From Cryptosporangium arvum DSM 44712 (GTDB taxonomy: Bacteria; Actinomycetota; Actinomycetes; Mycobacteriales; Cryptosporangiaceae), in contig NZ_KK073874.1 of assembly GCF_000585375.1 (NCBI RefSeq), positions 6,664,894 through 6,728,893 of the forward strand: a stretch of 64,000 nt of DNA, given 5' to 3'. Positions within the stretch are counted from its first letter, which is position 1. Each line of letters begins with the position of its first letter. Under the pieces are notes generated by a model. That model did not search any database, was not told the DNA's origin, and saw only the letters and a program-made list of their open reading frames with translations. This document shows positions 42,406 through 50,726 of the stretch, piece by piece. The position numbers and the translations under genes were made by a program.

Positions 42406-42506
42406 ACGAGCGTTCCCCCGGCACCACCGAGCGCTCGCGTGAGGTCCGGCCGGCCGAGTCGCCACGCGGTCACGCCGGCTCCGACCGTAGGGGGGAACCG
42501 GCGTGA
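42402..42506 (+). CDS. Possible 34-aa coupled ORF between rsbW and sigF
   Basis: The GTG at 42402 overlaps the rsbW stop (GTGA), and its TGA at 42504-42506 overlaps the sigF GTG (GTGA). The product 'VNERSPGTTERSREVRPAES...' is hydrophilic and Arg-rich. Most codons end in G or C. It may act only to carry ribosomes from rsbW to sigF. It is not recognised as a family. Confidence 0.4.
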   Translation: MNERSPGTTERSREVRPAESPRGHAGSDRRGEPA

Positions 42507-43375
42507 CCGCGCCGCAGAGCGAACAGCCGAGCGTCGAAGAACCGGCGGCGGTGAAACCGGACGAGGCCGAGGTCGACATCACCGAGGTGGCCGACAACGA
42601 GGTCGCCGACGCCCGATCGGAGTCCCGCCGGGAGGCGGCCGCGCTGTTCGCGGAGCGCGACACGCTGCCCGAGGGCTCGCCCCGCCGGCAGCAGATCCGC
42701 GACCAGCTCGTCACCATGCACCTGCCGCTGGTGCGGCACCTGGCCCGGCGGTTCAACAACCGGGGCGAGCCGCTGGAGGACCTGGTCCAGGTCGCGACCG
42801 TCGGCCTGATCAACTCGGTGGACCGGTTCGACGCCGAGCGCGGCGCCGACTTCCTCTCCTACGCGGTGCCCACCGTCGTCGGCGAGATCAAGCGGCACTT
42901 CCGCGACCACGGCTGGGCGGTGCGGGTGCCGCGTCGCCTCAAGGAGCTGCACCTGTCGCTGACCGCGGCCACGGCGGAGCTCTCCCAGCGCAACGGACGG
43001 GCGCCGAACGCCTCGGAACTGGCCGAGCACCTCAAGCTCTCCCGCGAGGAGGTGCTGGAGGGCCTGGAGGCCGCGAACGCCTACCGCAGCTCGTCGCTCG
43101 ACGACCCGGTGCGCGGCGACGGCGAGATGCCGTCGCTGGCCGAGACGCTCGGCGACGAGGACGCGGCGCTCGAGCACGTCGAGTTCCGGGAGTCGCTGCA
43201 GCCGCTGCTGGCCCAGGTGCCGCCGCGCGAGCGGAAGATCCTGATCCTGCGCTTCTTCGGCAACATGACGCAGTCGCAGATCGCCGAGCGCATGGGCATC
43301 TCGCAGATGCACGTGTCGCGTCTGCTCTCCCAGACCCTCGTCAAGCTCCGCGAGAGGCTGCTCGTCGACGAGTAG
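42503..43375 (+). CDS. sigF: RNA polymerase sigma factor, SigF/SigB/SigG subfamily
   Basis: A 290-aa group 3 sigma factor. After an acidic N-terminal extension of about 60 residues it has region 2 ('VTMHLPLVRHLARRFNNRGE', 'DLVQVATVGLINSVDRFDAE', 'FLSYAVPTVVGEIKRHFRDH'), region 3 ('VRVPRRLKELHLSLTAATAE') and region 4 ('LLAQVPPRERKILILRFFGN', 'TQSQIAERMGISQMHVSRLL'). This is the SigF order for the stress or development regulon. It is coupled to its RsbW-like anti-sigma, and a promoter of its own type lies upstream. The GTG at 42503 is fixed by the GTGA overlap. Confidence 0.9.
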   Translation: MTAPQSEQPSVEEPAAVKPDEAEVDITEVADNEVADARSESRREAAALFAERDTLPEGSPRRQQIRDQLVTMHLPLVRHLARRFNNRGEPLEDLVQVATVGLINSVDRFDAERGADFLSYAVPTVVGEIKRHFRDHGWAVRVPRRLKELHLSLTAATAELSQRNGRAPNASELAEHLKLSREEVLEGLEAANAYRSSSLDDPVRGDGEMPSLAETLGDEDAALEHVEFRESLQPLLAQVPPRERKILILRFFGNMTQSQIAERMGISQMHVSRLLSQTLVKLRERLLVDE

Positions 43376-43396
43376 GTGTGGCGCACGTCACCCGTT

Positions 43397-43436
43397 CGGG
43401 GCACAGTAGCTACCGGTAGGTAACTACTGTGCCCCG
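43397..43436. promoter_or_regulatory. Long palindrome between sigF and acyl-CoA dehydrogenase
   Basis: CGGGGCACAGTAG (43397-43409) and its exact complement (43424-43436) flank 14 bases that contain CTACCGGTAG, itself a palindrome. It could terminate sigF transcription or be an operator for the dehydrogenase 14 bases downstream. There is no T-run. Confidence 0.55.
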
Positions 43437-43450
43437 GAACGGAGACGTCC

Positions 43451-45373
43451 ATGACGACTGCCCCCACCGAACGGGAATCCCGCCAGGTCGCCGAAGCCGC
43501 ACGTCAGACCGAGTGGACGAAGCCGAGCTTCGCGAAGGAACTGTTCCTCGGCCGGTTTCCGCTCGACCTGATCCACCCCGAACCGAAACCGAGCGACGAG
43601 GCCCGGAAGGTCGGCGAGGAGTTCCTCGCCCGCCTGACGCCGTTCCTGGCCACGGTGGACGCGGCCGCGATCGAACGCGACGCACGCATCCCCGACGACG
43701 TCCTGACCGGGCTGATGGAGCTCGGCGCGTTCGGCATGAAGATCCCGGTCGAGTACGGCGGCCTCGGCCTCACCCAGGTCTACTACAACAAAGCGCTGAT
43801 GCTGGCCGGCTCGGTGAACCCGGCGATCGGCGCGATGCTCTCGGCGCACCAGTCGATCGGCGTCCCGCAGCCGGTCGTGCAGTTCGGCACCGAGGAGCAG
43901 AAGCGGGAGTTCCTCCCCCGCTGCGCCACCCGCGCGATCAGCGCGTTCCTGCTCACCGAGCCCGACGTCGGCAGTGACCCGGCCCGGCTGGCGTGCGCCG
44001 CGGTTCCGGACGGGGACGACTACGTGCTCGACGGCGTCAAGCTGTGGACCACGAACGGCGTCGTCGCGGAACTGCTCGTCGTGATGGCGCGGGTACCCAA
44101 GAGCGAGGGGCACCGCGGCGGCATCACCGCGTTCGTCGTCGAGGCCGACTCCGCGGGCATCACGGTGGAGAACCGCAACGCGTTCCTCGGCCTGCGCGGC
44201 CTGGAGAACGGCGTCACCCGGTTCCACCAGGTGCGGGTGCCGGCGGCGAACCGGATCGGCCGCGAGGGCGAAGGGCTCAAGATCGCGCTGACGACGCTGA
44301 ACACGGGCCGTCTCTCGCTGCCCGCGATCTGCGCCGGCACCGCGAAGTGGTCGCTGAAGATCGCCCGGGAGTGGAGCAACGCGCGTGAGCAGTGGGGCCG
44401 CCCGGTCGGCCGGCACGACGCGGTCGCCGGCAAGATCGCGTTCATCGCCGCGACCGCGTTCGCGCTGGAGGCCGTGCTGGATCTGACCAGCCAGCTCGCC
44501 GACGAGAAGCGCAACGACATCCGGATCGAGGCCGCCCTGGCCAAGCTGTACTCGTCGGAGATGGGCTGGTTGGTCTCCGACGAGCTGGTGCAGATCCGCG
44601 GCGGGCGCGCGTACGAGACCGCGGAGTCGCTCGCCGCCCGGGGCGAGCGGGCGGTACCGGTCGAGCAGGCGCTGCGTGACCAGCGGATCAACCGCATCTT
44701 CGAGGGCTCGACCGAGATCATGCACCTGCTGATCGCGCGCGAGGCGGTGGACGCCCACCTGTCGGTGGCCGGTGACATCATCGACCCGGACGCCTCGCTG
44801 GGCGACAAGGGCAAGGCGGCGGCGCAGGCGAGCAAGTTCTACGCGGGCTGGCTCCCCACGCTGGCCGTCGGCGCCGGCCAGCTCCCGACGTCCTACTCGG
44901 AGTTCGGGCCGCTCTCCCGGCACCTGCGCTTCATCGAGCGCGCCAGCCGCAAGCTGGCCCGGCAGACGTTCTACGGCATGTCGCGCTGGCAGGGGCGGCT
45001 CGAGCACCGGCAGCGGTTCCTGGCTCGCATCGTCGACATCGGAGCGGAGCTGTTCGCGATGAGCGCGGCCTGCGTGCGTGCGGCGTCGACGAAGGAAGCC
45101 GGACCGCCGCAGCGGGGAGCCACCGCGATGGAGCTGGCGGACGCGTTCTGCCGCCAGGCCACCGTGCGGGTCGACGCCCTGTTCGAGGCGCTCTGGACCA
45201 ACAGCGACGACACCGACCGGATGCTGGCCGAGCGGGTGCTCGACGGCCGGTACCAGTGGCTGGAGGAGGGTGTCCTCGACCCGTCGGACGACGGGCCGTG
45301 GATCATGCCTGCTCCCCCGGGGCCCTCCGAGAAGGAGAACGTGCGGCGCGTGGTTCAGCCGCCGAGTTCGTAG
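43451..45373 (+). CDS. Acyl-CoA dehydrogenase (long form)
   Basis: A 640-aa FAD enzyme that makes the trans-2-enoyl-CoA bond in fatty-acid beta-oxidation. The ACAD core spans about 70-450: 'GAFGMKIPVEYGGLGLTQVY', 'SAFLLTEPDVGSDPARL' (FAD/substrate loop), 'LWTTNGVVAELLVVMAR', 'NTGRLSLPAICAGTAKWSL' and 'DQRINRIFEGSTEIMHLLIA'. The extra 180-residue C-terminal domain is typical of very-long-chain types and mycobacterial FadE5-like enzymes. Chain length is not determined. The ATG follows GGAACGGAG. It overlaps the convergent RNA methyltransferase by 19 bases. Confidence 0.9.
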   Translation: MTTAPTERESRQVAEAARQTEWTKPSFAKELFLGRFPLDLIHPEPKPSDEARKVGEEFLARLTPFLATVDAAAIERDARIPDDVLTGLMELGAFGMKIPVEYGGLGLTQVYYNKALMLAGSVNPAIGAMLSAHQSIGVPQPVVQFGTEEQKREFLPRCATRAISAFLLTEPDVGSDPARLACAAVPDGDDYVLDGVKLWTTNGVVAELLVVMARVPKSEGHRGGITAFVVEADSAGITVENRNAFLGLRGLENGVTRFHQVRVPAANRIGREGEGLKIALTTLNTGRLSLPAICAGTAKWSLKIAREWSNAREQWGRPVGRHDAVAGKIAFIAATAFALEAVLDLTSQLADEKRNDIRIEAALAKLYSSEMGWLVSDELVQIRGGRAYETAESLAARGERAVPVEQALRDQRINRIFEGSTEIMHLLIAREAVDAHLSVAGDIIDPDASLGDKGKAAAQASKFYAGWLPTLAVGAGQLPTSYSEFGPLSRHLRFIERASRKLARQTFYGMSRWQGRLEHRQRFLARIVDIGAELFAMSAACVRAASTKEAGPPQRGATAMELADAFCRQATVRVDALFEALWTNSDDTDRMLAERVLDGRYQWLEEGVLDPSDDGPWIMPAPPGPSEKENVRRVVQPPSS

Positions 45374-46149
45374 CAGGCGACGGCCGCCGCGGTGGCCACG
45401 TTGAGGCTGTCGACGCCCCGGTGCATCGGAATGCGCACCCGGGCGTCGGCGGCCGTCAGCACCGTGCCGGACAGGCCGGGCCCCTCGGCGCCGAGCAGGA
45501 GCGCCGGCCGTTCCCGCTGCTGGGGGCTCAGCTCGCGCAGGCTGGTCGCGCCCGGATCGGGGGTGAGGGCAAGCAGCGTGAACCCGGCCTCGCGGATGCT
45601 CTCCAGCGCCGTCGGCCACGGGTCCAGGCGGGCGTAGGGCACCGCGAAGACCTCGCCCATGCTCACCCGGACGCTGCGCCGGTACAACGGGTCAGCGCAC
45701 GAGGGGCTGAGCAGGATCGCGTCCATGCCGAGCCCGGCTGCGACGCGGAAGATCGCGCCGACGTTCGTGTGCGTGTTGACGTCCTCGAGCACCAGGACAC
45801 GCCGGGCGGCCGCGAGCAACTCCGCCGACGCGCTCGGCGCCGGCCGGTGCACCGACCCGAGCACACCGCGGTGGACGTGGAAACCGGTGATCGCCTCCAG
45901 CACCGTCGGCGTCGCCGCGTAGAGCGGCGCCCCCGGCGCGATCGTGTCGACCTGGTCGACCCGTTTGGCGTCGACGAGGATCGAGCGCATGCGGTAGCCG
46001 GCCCGCACCGCGCGTTTCAGGACCAGCTCGCCCTCGGCGATGAACAGCCCGTGCGGCGGCTCGAACGCCTCGCGCAGCGCCACGTCGGTGAGCGCGCGGT
46101 AGTCCGCGATCCGCGGGTCGTCGGGGTCGGTGATCTCGATGTGTGTCAT
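45355..46149 (-). CDS. SpoU/TrmH-family RNA 2'-O-methyltransferase
   Basis: A 264-aa SPOUT enzyme with the three SpoU motifs: 'NTHTNVGAIFRVAAGLGMD' (motif 1), 'ALLLGAEGPGLSG' (motif 2) and 'IPMHRGVDSLNVATAAAV' (motif 3, the SAM knot). An N-terminal RNA-binding part contains 'FIAEGELVLKRAV'. It would methylate ribose in rRNA or tRNA; the target base is not known. The length is normal. It converges on the acyl-CoA dehydrogenase. The 295 bases upstream (46150-46444) show no gene that I trust. Confidence 0.88.
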   Translation of the reverse strand: MTHIEITDPDDPRIADYRALTDVALREAFEPPHGLFIAEGELVLKRAVRAGYRMRSILVDAKRVDQVDTIAPGAPLYAATPTVLEAITGFHVHRGVLGSVHRPAPSASAELLAAARRVLVLEDVNTHTNVGAIFRVAAGLGMDAILLSPSCADPLYRRSVRVSMGEVFAVPYARLDPWPTALESIREAGFTLLALTPDPGATSLRELSPQQRERPALLLGAEGPGLSGTVLTAADARVRIPMHRGVDSLNVATAAAVACYELGG

Positions 46150-46444
46150 GCGGTGCTCTCGGGACGTGGACCGGTGCGGACGACGGCGATCAGGCGGTCA
46201 CGGGCGGCGGGGTCGGCCGCGGTGCGCTCGCGGTCGGGCACCCGGCCGGCAGCGCCGTGACGTCGGCGCCGGCAGCGGCGGCCGGCAGCCGGTGGCGTCG
46301 GCGGCCGCGTTCGATGTCGAACGCGCGACCCCCTCCGGGACGAACGGGATGGCGATGCCGAACATTACCGGAGGTGCCGGTACGGCCGCCCGCTGCCCAC
46401 AACGCCGAGCTCACCGGGGTCGACCAGCGGCTACCCTCGGCGCG

Positions 46445-47080
46445 GTGACGATAGCGCTCAGCGAGGCCAAGGACGCGTTCGAGACCGCGGCGGTGGACCT
46501 CGCCGCCTTCCTGGACGGGCGCACCGACGACGACCTGCTCGCGCCGAGCCGGTGCCGGGGCTGGGTCGTCGCGGACGTGATCGCGCACCTGCACCTCGGG
46601 CTGAGCGAGATGATGACCGGCTTCGCGTACCGGGTGGACGGTCCGCCGGACACCGACTTCCGCACCTACTGGTCGGGGTATCCGCAGCCCGACCCGGACG
46701 CCGCTGTCGCGCAGATCCGGTTCGCCCGGCTGCTCGCGTCGGCCTACGGCCGCCCCACCGGCCTGCTCGACCACGTCCGTCCGACGCTCGACGCGCTGCG
46801 CCGTTTCGTCGCGCAGGCCGACGACGGGTGCGTGCGGTTCCAGGGGCACGTGCTCCCGCTCGGCGACTTCGTGGCCACCTGGGTCGTCGAGATCGTCGTG
46901 CACCACCTCGACGTGCTGGTCGCGCTGCCGGGGCCACCGCCGGAGCTCACCCTCGCCGTGCGCACGCTCGACGGGCTCCGCGGGGACCTCGCCCGGCCGG
47001 CCGACTGGGACGATCTCACGTACGTATTGGCCGGTTCCGGACGGATTCCGGGGCCGAAGGGGTATCCCCTGCTGGGGTGA
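46445..47080 (+). CDS. Mycothiol-dependent maleylpyruvate-isomerase-fold (DinB-like) protein
   Basis: A 211-aa four-helix-bundle protein of the MDMPI_N/DinB superfamily. 'RCRGWVVADVIAHLHLGLSE' with its metal-type His and later 'WVVEIVVHHLDVLVAL' with paired His fit the usual three-His metal site. Such actinobacterial proteins transfer or use mycothiol; the exact reaction is unknown. The GTG at 46445 lacks a ribosome site but is 7 bases after TACCCT, so the transcript is probably leaderless. The kinase gene starts 15 bases after its stop with a promoter box of its own. Confidence 0.78.
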   Translation: MTIALSEAKDAFETAAVDLAAFLDGRTDDDLLAPSRCRGWVVADVIAHLHLGLSEMMTGFAYRVDGPPDTDFRTYWSGYPQPDPDAAVAQIRFARLLASAYGRPTGLLDHVRPTLDALRRFVAQADDGCVRFQGHVLPLGDFVATWVVEIVVHHLDVLVALPGPPPELTLAVRTLDGLRGDLARPADWDDLTYVLAGSGRIPGPKGYPLLG

Positions 47081-47094
47081 CTAGGCTGCCGGGC

Positions 47095-48246
47095 ATGTGG
47101 GAGTCGGCTCGGCGTCGGGTGCTGCGTCCCTGGCGAAGCCTGGGAGTCCTGACGCGCGACACCGTGCTCGCGGCCGGCCTGCTCGGCGTCGCGTACCTGC
47201 CGACGGCGAACGGCCTCGGCATGGACCTGGCGGAGTTCTCGGCCCACCGGCCGGCCGACGTGTTCGCGACCGTGCTGATCGTCGCCATGTGCGTGCCGCT
47301 GGTCCTCCGGCGCACCGCGCCGATCGCCTGCGCCCTGCCGGTGTTCCTCGCCACCGGGATCCACCAGAGCCTCACGTACCCGCGCAACGCGGCGAGCGTC
47401 GCCGTCCTGGTCGCGCTCTACAGCCTGGGCGCCTACCAGCTGCGCCACCGGCGGGTGCTGGCGGTCGTGCTGACCGCGGCGTACGTGGTGTTCGTGCTGG
47501 TGCTCATGCGGGGCGGGTCGGACGAGCCGGCGTTCTCGTTCGTGACGTTCTACGGCGTGCTCCTGGTGGCGTTCGTCGCCGGTGACTGGATGCGCAGGCA
47601 GCGGAACACCGCCGAGGCGCTGCGGACGGCGAGCGTCGCCACGGCGCTCGCCGCCGAGCGCGCGGTGATCGCCCGGGAGCTGCACGACGTCGTCACCCAC
47701 CACGTCACCGCGATGGTGGTGCAGGCCGACGCGGCGGCCTTCCTGATCGAAGCCAAACCGCAGAAGGCGGCCGAGAGTCTGTCCACGGTGAGCGGCACCG
47801 GCCGGCAGGCACTGACCGAGCTGAGAGCCCTGTTGCAGGTGATCGACCCGGCCGAGGACGCCACCCGCGAACCGGCCGCCGGAAAACTGGAGGACCTGAT
47901 CGAACGCACCCGCGCGATGGGCCAGCCGATCGAGTTCGTCACCGACGGCGGCGAGGTGACCCTGGCGCTGCACCGGGTGGTGCAGGAGGCGCTGACCAAC
48001 GCCGTGAAGTACGCCAACGGGTGCCCGACCTCGGTCCGCGTCGAGCGCTCGTCGTCGGCCGTCACGGTCGAGGTGACGACCACCGGCACGGCCACGATGG
48101 CCGGCGGCGCGAGCTCGAGCGGGCGTGGTCTGACCGGCCTGCGTGAACGGGTCGCGGCGTTCGGCGGCACGTTCGACGCCGGTCCCACCGCCGACGGTTT
48201 CCGGGTACTGGCGTCGATCCCGGCGGCGGCGGAGGTGGCGGCATGA
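47095..48246 (+). CDS. NarL/DesK-type sensor histidine kinase
   Basis: A 383-aa membrane kinase with about five to six helices in residues 20-165 and no large extracellular domain. The HisKA_3 box is 'IARELHDVVTHHVTAMVVQA' with the phospho-His in HDV. The small HATPase domain has 'VVQEALTNAVKYANG' and 'GRGLTGLRERVAAFGG'. The D-box reads 'VEVTTTGTA', with the usual Asp missing. Its stop forms ATGA with the response-regulator gene, its clear partner. The ATG is 7 bases after TAGGCT, without a ribosome site, so it is probably leaderless. Confidence 0.87.
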   Translation: MWESARRRVLRPWRSLGVLTRDTVLAAGLLGVAYLPTANGLGMDLAEFSAHRPADVFATVLIVAMCVPLVLRRTAPIACALPVFLATGIHQSLTYPRNAASVAVLVALYSLGAYQLRHRRVLAVVLTAAYVVFVLVLMRGGSDEPAFSFVTFYGVLLVAFVAGDWMRRQRNTAEALRTASVATALAAERAVIARELHDVVTHHVTAMVVQADAAAFLIEAKPQKAAESLSTVSGTGRQALTELRALLQVIDPAEDATREPAAGKLEDLIERTRAMGQPIEFVTDGGEVTLALHRVVQEALTNAVKYANGCPTSVRVERSSSAVTVEVTTTGTATMAGGASSSGRGLTGLRERVAAFGGTFDAGPTADGFRVLASIPAAAEVAA

Positions 48247-48899
48247 CTCGCGTATTGGTCTGTGACGACCAGGCGCTGATCCGCACCGGCTACGTCACGA
48301 TCTTCGACGCCCAGGACGACTTCGAGGTCGTCGGCGAGGTGGGCGACGGCGCGGCGGCGGTGACGGCCGCGCGCGACCTGCGCCCCGACGTCGTCGTCAT
48401 GGACATCCGGATGCCGGTGCTCGACGGCATCGAGGCCACCCGGCAGCTGGCCGGGCCCGACGTCGCCGATCCGATCCGGGTGCTCGTCGTGACGACGTTC
48501 AACCTCGACGAGTACGTCTACGAGGCGCTGCGGGCCGGGGCGAGCGGGTTCCTGCTCAAGGACTCCCCGCCGGCCGAGCTGGTCGGGGCGGTACGCACGA
48601 TCGCGGCCGGGGAGGCGCTGGTGGCGCCGTCGGTCACCCGCCGGCTGATCGGCCACTTCGGAGAGCGCCTGCGCCCGGTGGACGCCGGCCCGGCGCGGCC
48701 CGACGTGCTCGCGCCGCGGGAGGCCGAGGTCCTGACGCTCATCGCGCAGGGCATGTCGAACGCCGAGATCGCGGCGGCGCTGGTGCTCAGCCACGAGACC
48801 GTGAAGACGTACGTGTCGCGCATCCTCACCAAGCTCGACCTGCGCGACCGGGTGCAGGCCGTGGTGTACGCGTACCGGAACGGGATCGTCAGCGCCTGA
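48243..48899 (+). CDS. NarL/FixJ-family response regulator
   Basis: A 218-aa regulator. The receiver domain has the acid pair 'CDDQ', phospho-acceptor Asp54 ('VVMDIRMPVLDG'), Thr and Lys ('GFLLKDSPP'). The C-terminal LuxR-type domain reads 'LAPREAEVLTLIAQGMSNAE' and 'AAALVLSHETVKTYVSRI'. It is phosphorylated by the overlapping upstream kinase and acts as a DNA-binding regulator. The ATG at 48243 overlaps the kinase stop by 4 bases. Its targets are not known; the downstream ArsR-MFS pair has its own promoter. Confidence 0.92.
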   Translation: MTRVLVCDDQALIRTGYVTIFDAQDDFEVVGEVGDGAAAVTAARDLRPDVVVMDIRMPVLDGIEATRQLAGPDVADPIRVLVVTTFNLDEYVYEALRAGASGFLLKDSPPAELVGAVRTIAAGEALVAPSVTRRLIGHFGERLRPVDAGPARPDVLAPREAEVLTLIAQGMSNAEIAAALVLSHETVKTYVSRILTKLDLRDRVQAVVYAYRNGIVSA

Positions 48900-48914
48900 G
48901 TTCCCAATAACTGT

Positions 48915-48944
48915 TTGACACCCGCGGCCGTCGCGGCCCATAGT
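48915..48944 (+). promoter_or_regulatory. Leaderless promoter of the ArsR-like regulator gene
   Basis: A perfect -35 TTGACA (48915-48920), an 18-base spacer and CATAGT (48939-48944) lie 7 bases before the ATG at 48952. Transcription should start at or next to the start codon. Confidence 0.6.
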
Positions 48945-48951
48945 TTCCAAC

Positions 48952-49494
48952 ATGTCTTTGGAACCGGATCGAGTCACCGTGCTCCGGGTAGCCGCGCACC
49001 CCCTGCGGCTGCAGATCCTGTCGTTGCTCACCGGCGCGGCCATGACCGCGACCGAGGTGGCCGACGAACTCGGGATCACCCACGCCAACGCCAGCTACCA
49101 CCTGCGCAAGTTGCTGGTGCTGCCGTCCGTCGTCGTCGACCACGAGGGCGGCCCCGGCCGGGGCGGCCGCAAGCGCTACCGGTACGACGTCTCCCGTGAG
49201 CGTCCGGCCGGCGCCGCGAGCGGTCCCCGCTCCCCCGACGAGGTCGACGCCCAGCGCGGCGCCTACCTCGTGCTCGCCGAGGAGCTGAGCCGGCGGGCCG
49301 GCCTGCTGGCCCCCGACGGGCCCGGCGCCCAGACCGACGCCGAGGTCTGGGTGGCGCCGGAGGACTGGGAGCGGGTCGTGACCGCCGTGCGCGAGGCGTC
49401 CTACGCCCTGCACGAGGCGGCGAAACCGCCGCGCTCCCCCGGCACGGTGCGGGTCAACGCGACGGTCGCGCTGTTCCGGATGGTGCAGCCGTGA
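48952..49494 (+). CDS. ArsR-like winged-helix regulator
   Basis: A 180-aa protein. The N-terminal 80 residues are a winged helix ('HPLRLQILSLLTGAAMTATE', 'ADELGITHANASYHLRKL'); the remainder is helical with 'VAPEDWERVVTAVREA'. It lacks the CxC metal site of true ArsR metal sensors. It overlaps an MFS exporter gene by GTGA, so it is the likely regulator of that exporter and of itself. The ligand is unknown. A strong -35 and 7-base spacing suggest a leaderless transcript. Confidence 0.85.
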   Translation: MSLEPDRVTVLRVAAHPLRLQILSLLTGAAMTATEVADELGITHANASYHLRKLLVLPSVVVDHEGGPGRGGRKRYRYDVSRERPAGAASGPRSPDEVDAQRGAYLVLAEELSRRAGLLAPDGPGAQTDAEVWVAPEDWERVVTAVREASYALHEAAKPPRSPGTVRVNATVALFRMVQP

Positions 49495-50714
49495 ACCCGT
49501 TGCGTCACGCGTCGTACCGGCGGCTGCTGACCGGGCGCACGATCACCACCGCGGGCAACGCGGTCGCCCCGATCGCGCTGGCGTTCGCGGTGCTCGACCT
49601 CACCGGGTCGGTCTCGATGCTCGGGCTGATCGTCGGGGCCCGGTCGTTGGCGAACGTCGCGTTCCTGCTGCTGGGGGGCGTGCTCGCCGACCGGCTCCCC
49701 CGCCCGCTGGTGCTGGTGGGCTCGAACCTGCTGAGCGGTCTCACCCAAGCCGTGGTGGCGGTCCTGGTGCTGATGGACGTCGCCCACGTGCCCGTGCTCG
49801 TCGTACTGTCCGCGCTCAACGGGGCGCTCGCGGCGCTCAGCCTGCCGGCCACCGCCGCGCTGACCCCGCAGACCGTGCCGGGCGACGTGCTCCAGCAGGC
49901 CAACGCGGTGATGCGGATCGGGGCGAACAGCGCGCTGATCGTCGGGTCGGCGGCCGGCGGTGCGCTCGTGGCGTTCGTCGGGCCCGGCTGGGGGCTGGCC
50001 GTCGACGCCGCCTCGTTCGTCCTGGCCGGCCTGGTCTTCGTCGGCCTGCGGGTGCCGCGGGTGGCGTCGGAGCCGAGCGGGAACGTCGTCGCGGACCTGC
50101 GCGAGGGCTGGGGCGAGTTCACCGCACGCACCTGGCTCTGGGTGGTCGTCGTCGCGTTCACCGTGATCAACGCCACGATCGGCGCGATGCAGGTGCTCGG
50201 CCCCGCGGTCGCCGACGACACGATCGGGCGCGGCGGCTGGGGCATGGTGCTCGCGGCGCAGACGGCGGGCTTCGTGGTCGGGGGCGTGGTCGCGCTCCGC
50301 ACGCGGTTCCGGCGCCCGCTGCTGGCCGCGATGCTGTTCATGTCCCTCGAGTCGTTCTTCCTCGTGGGGCTGGGCGTCGCGCCCTACCTGCCGCTCCTGC
50401 TCGGGCTGGGGTTCCTCACCGGCATCGGCGTCGAGCAGTTCAGCGTCGCCTGGGAGACCGCGATGCAGCAGCACGTCCCGGCCGACAAGCTGGCCCGGGT
50501 GTACTCGTACGACATGCTCGGGTCGTTCCTCGCGATCCCGGTCGGCGAGGTCGTGGCCGGGCCGATCGCCGGGGGCGCCGGGGTGAGCGCGACGCTGCTC
50601 GGCGCCGCCGCGCTGAGCTTCACCGCCGCGGTGACCGCGGCGTTCGTGCCCAGCGTGCGGCGCCTTCGCCGAATGGAGACGACCGCGCCGGTGGAGGCGC
50701 GGTCGTCCTCGTGA
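49491..50714 (+). CDS. MFS efflux transporter
   Basis: A 407-aa transporter with about 12 helices. The start 'MNPLRHASYRRLLTGRTITT' and 'FLLLGGVLADRLPRPLVLV' are typical of the EntS/TetA-like exporters common in actinobacteria; 'DVLQQANAVMRIGANSALIV' lies in the middle. It probably exports a drug or siderophore-like compound. The GTG at 49491 overlaps the stop of the ArsR-like regulator. It is convergent with the SPFH gene; 12 bases separate their ends. Confidence 0.86.
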   Translation: MNPLRHASYRRLLTGRTITTAGNAVAPIALAFAVLDLTGSVSMLGLIVGARSLANVAFLLLGGVLADRLPRPLVLVGSNLLSGLTQAVVAVLVLMDVAHVPVLVVLSALNGALAALSLPATAALTPQTVPGDVLQQANAVMRIGANSALIVGSAAGGALVAFVGPGWGLAVDAASFVLAGLVFVGLRVPRVASEPSGNVVADLREGWGEFTARTWLWVVVVAFTVINATIGAMQVLGPAVADDTIGRGGWGMVLAAQTAGFVVGGVVALRTRFRRPLLAAMLFMSLESFFLVGLGVAPYLPLLLGLGFLTGIGVEQFSVAWETAMQQHVPADKLARVYSYDMLGSFLAIPVGEVVAGPIAGGAGVSATLLGAAALSFTAAVTAAFVPSVRRLRRMETTAPVEARSSS

Positions 50715-50726
50715 CCGGTGCGGCGG

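Noticed and set aside
46150-46444. Protein-coding gene in the gap before the DinB-like gene
   Set aside because: Open frames on both strands are Arg/Pro/Ala-rich, with no ribosome site or domain; probably just a divergent promoter region.
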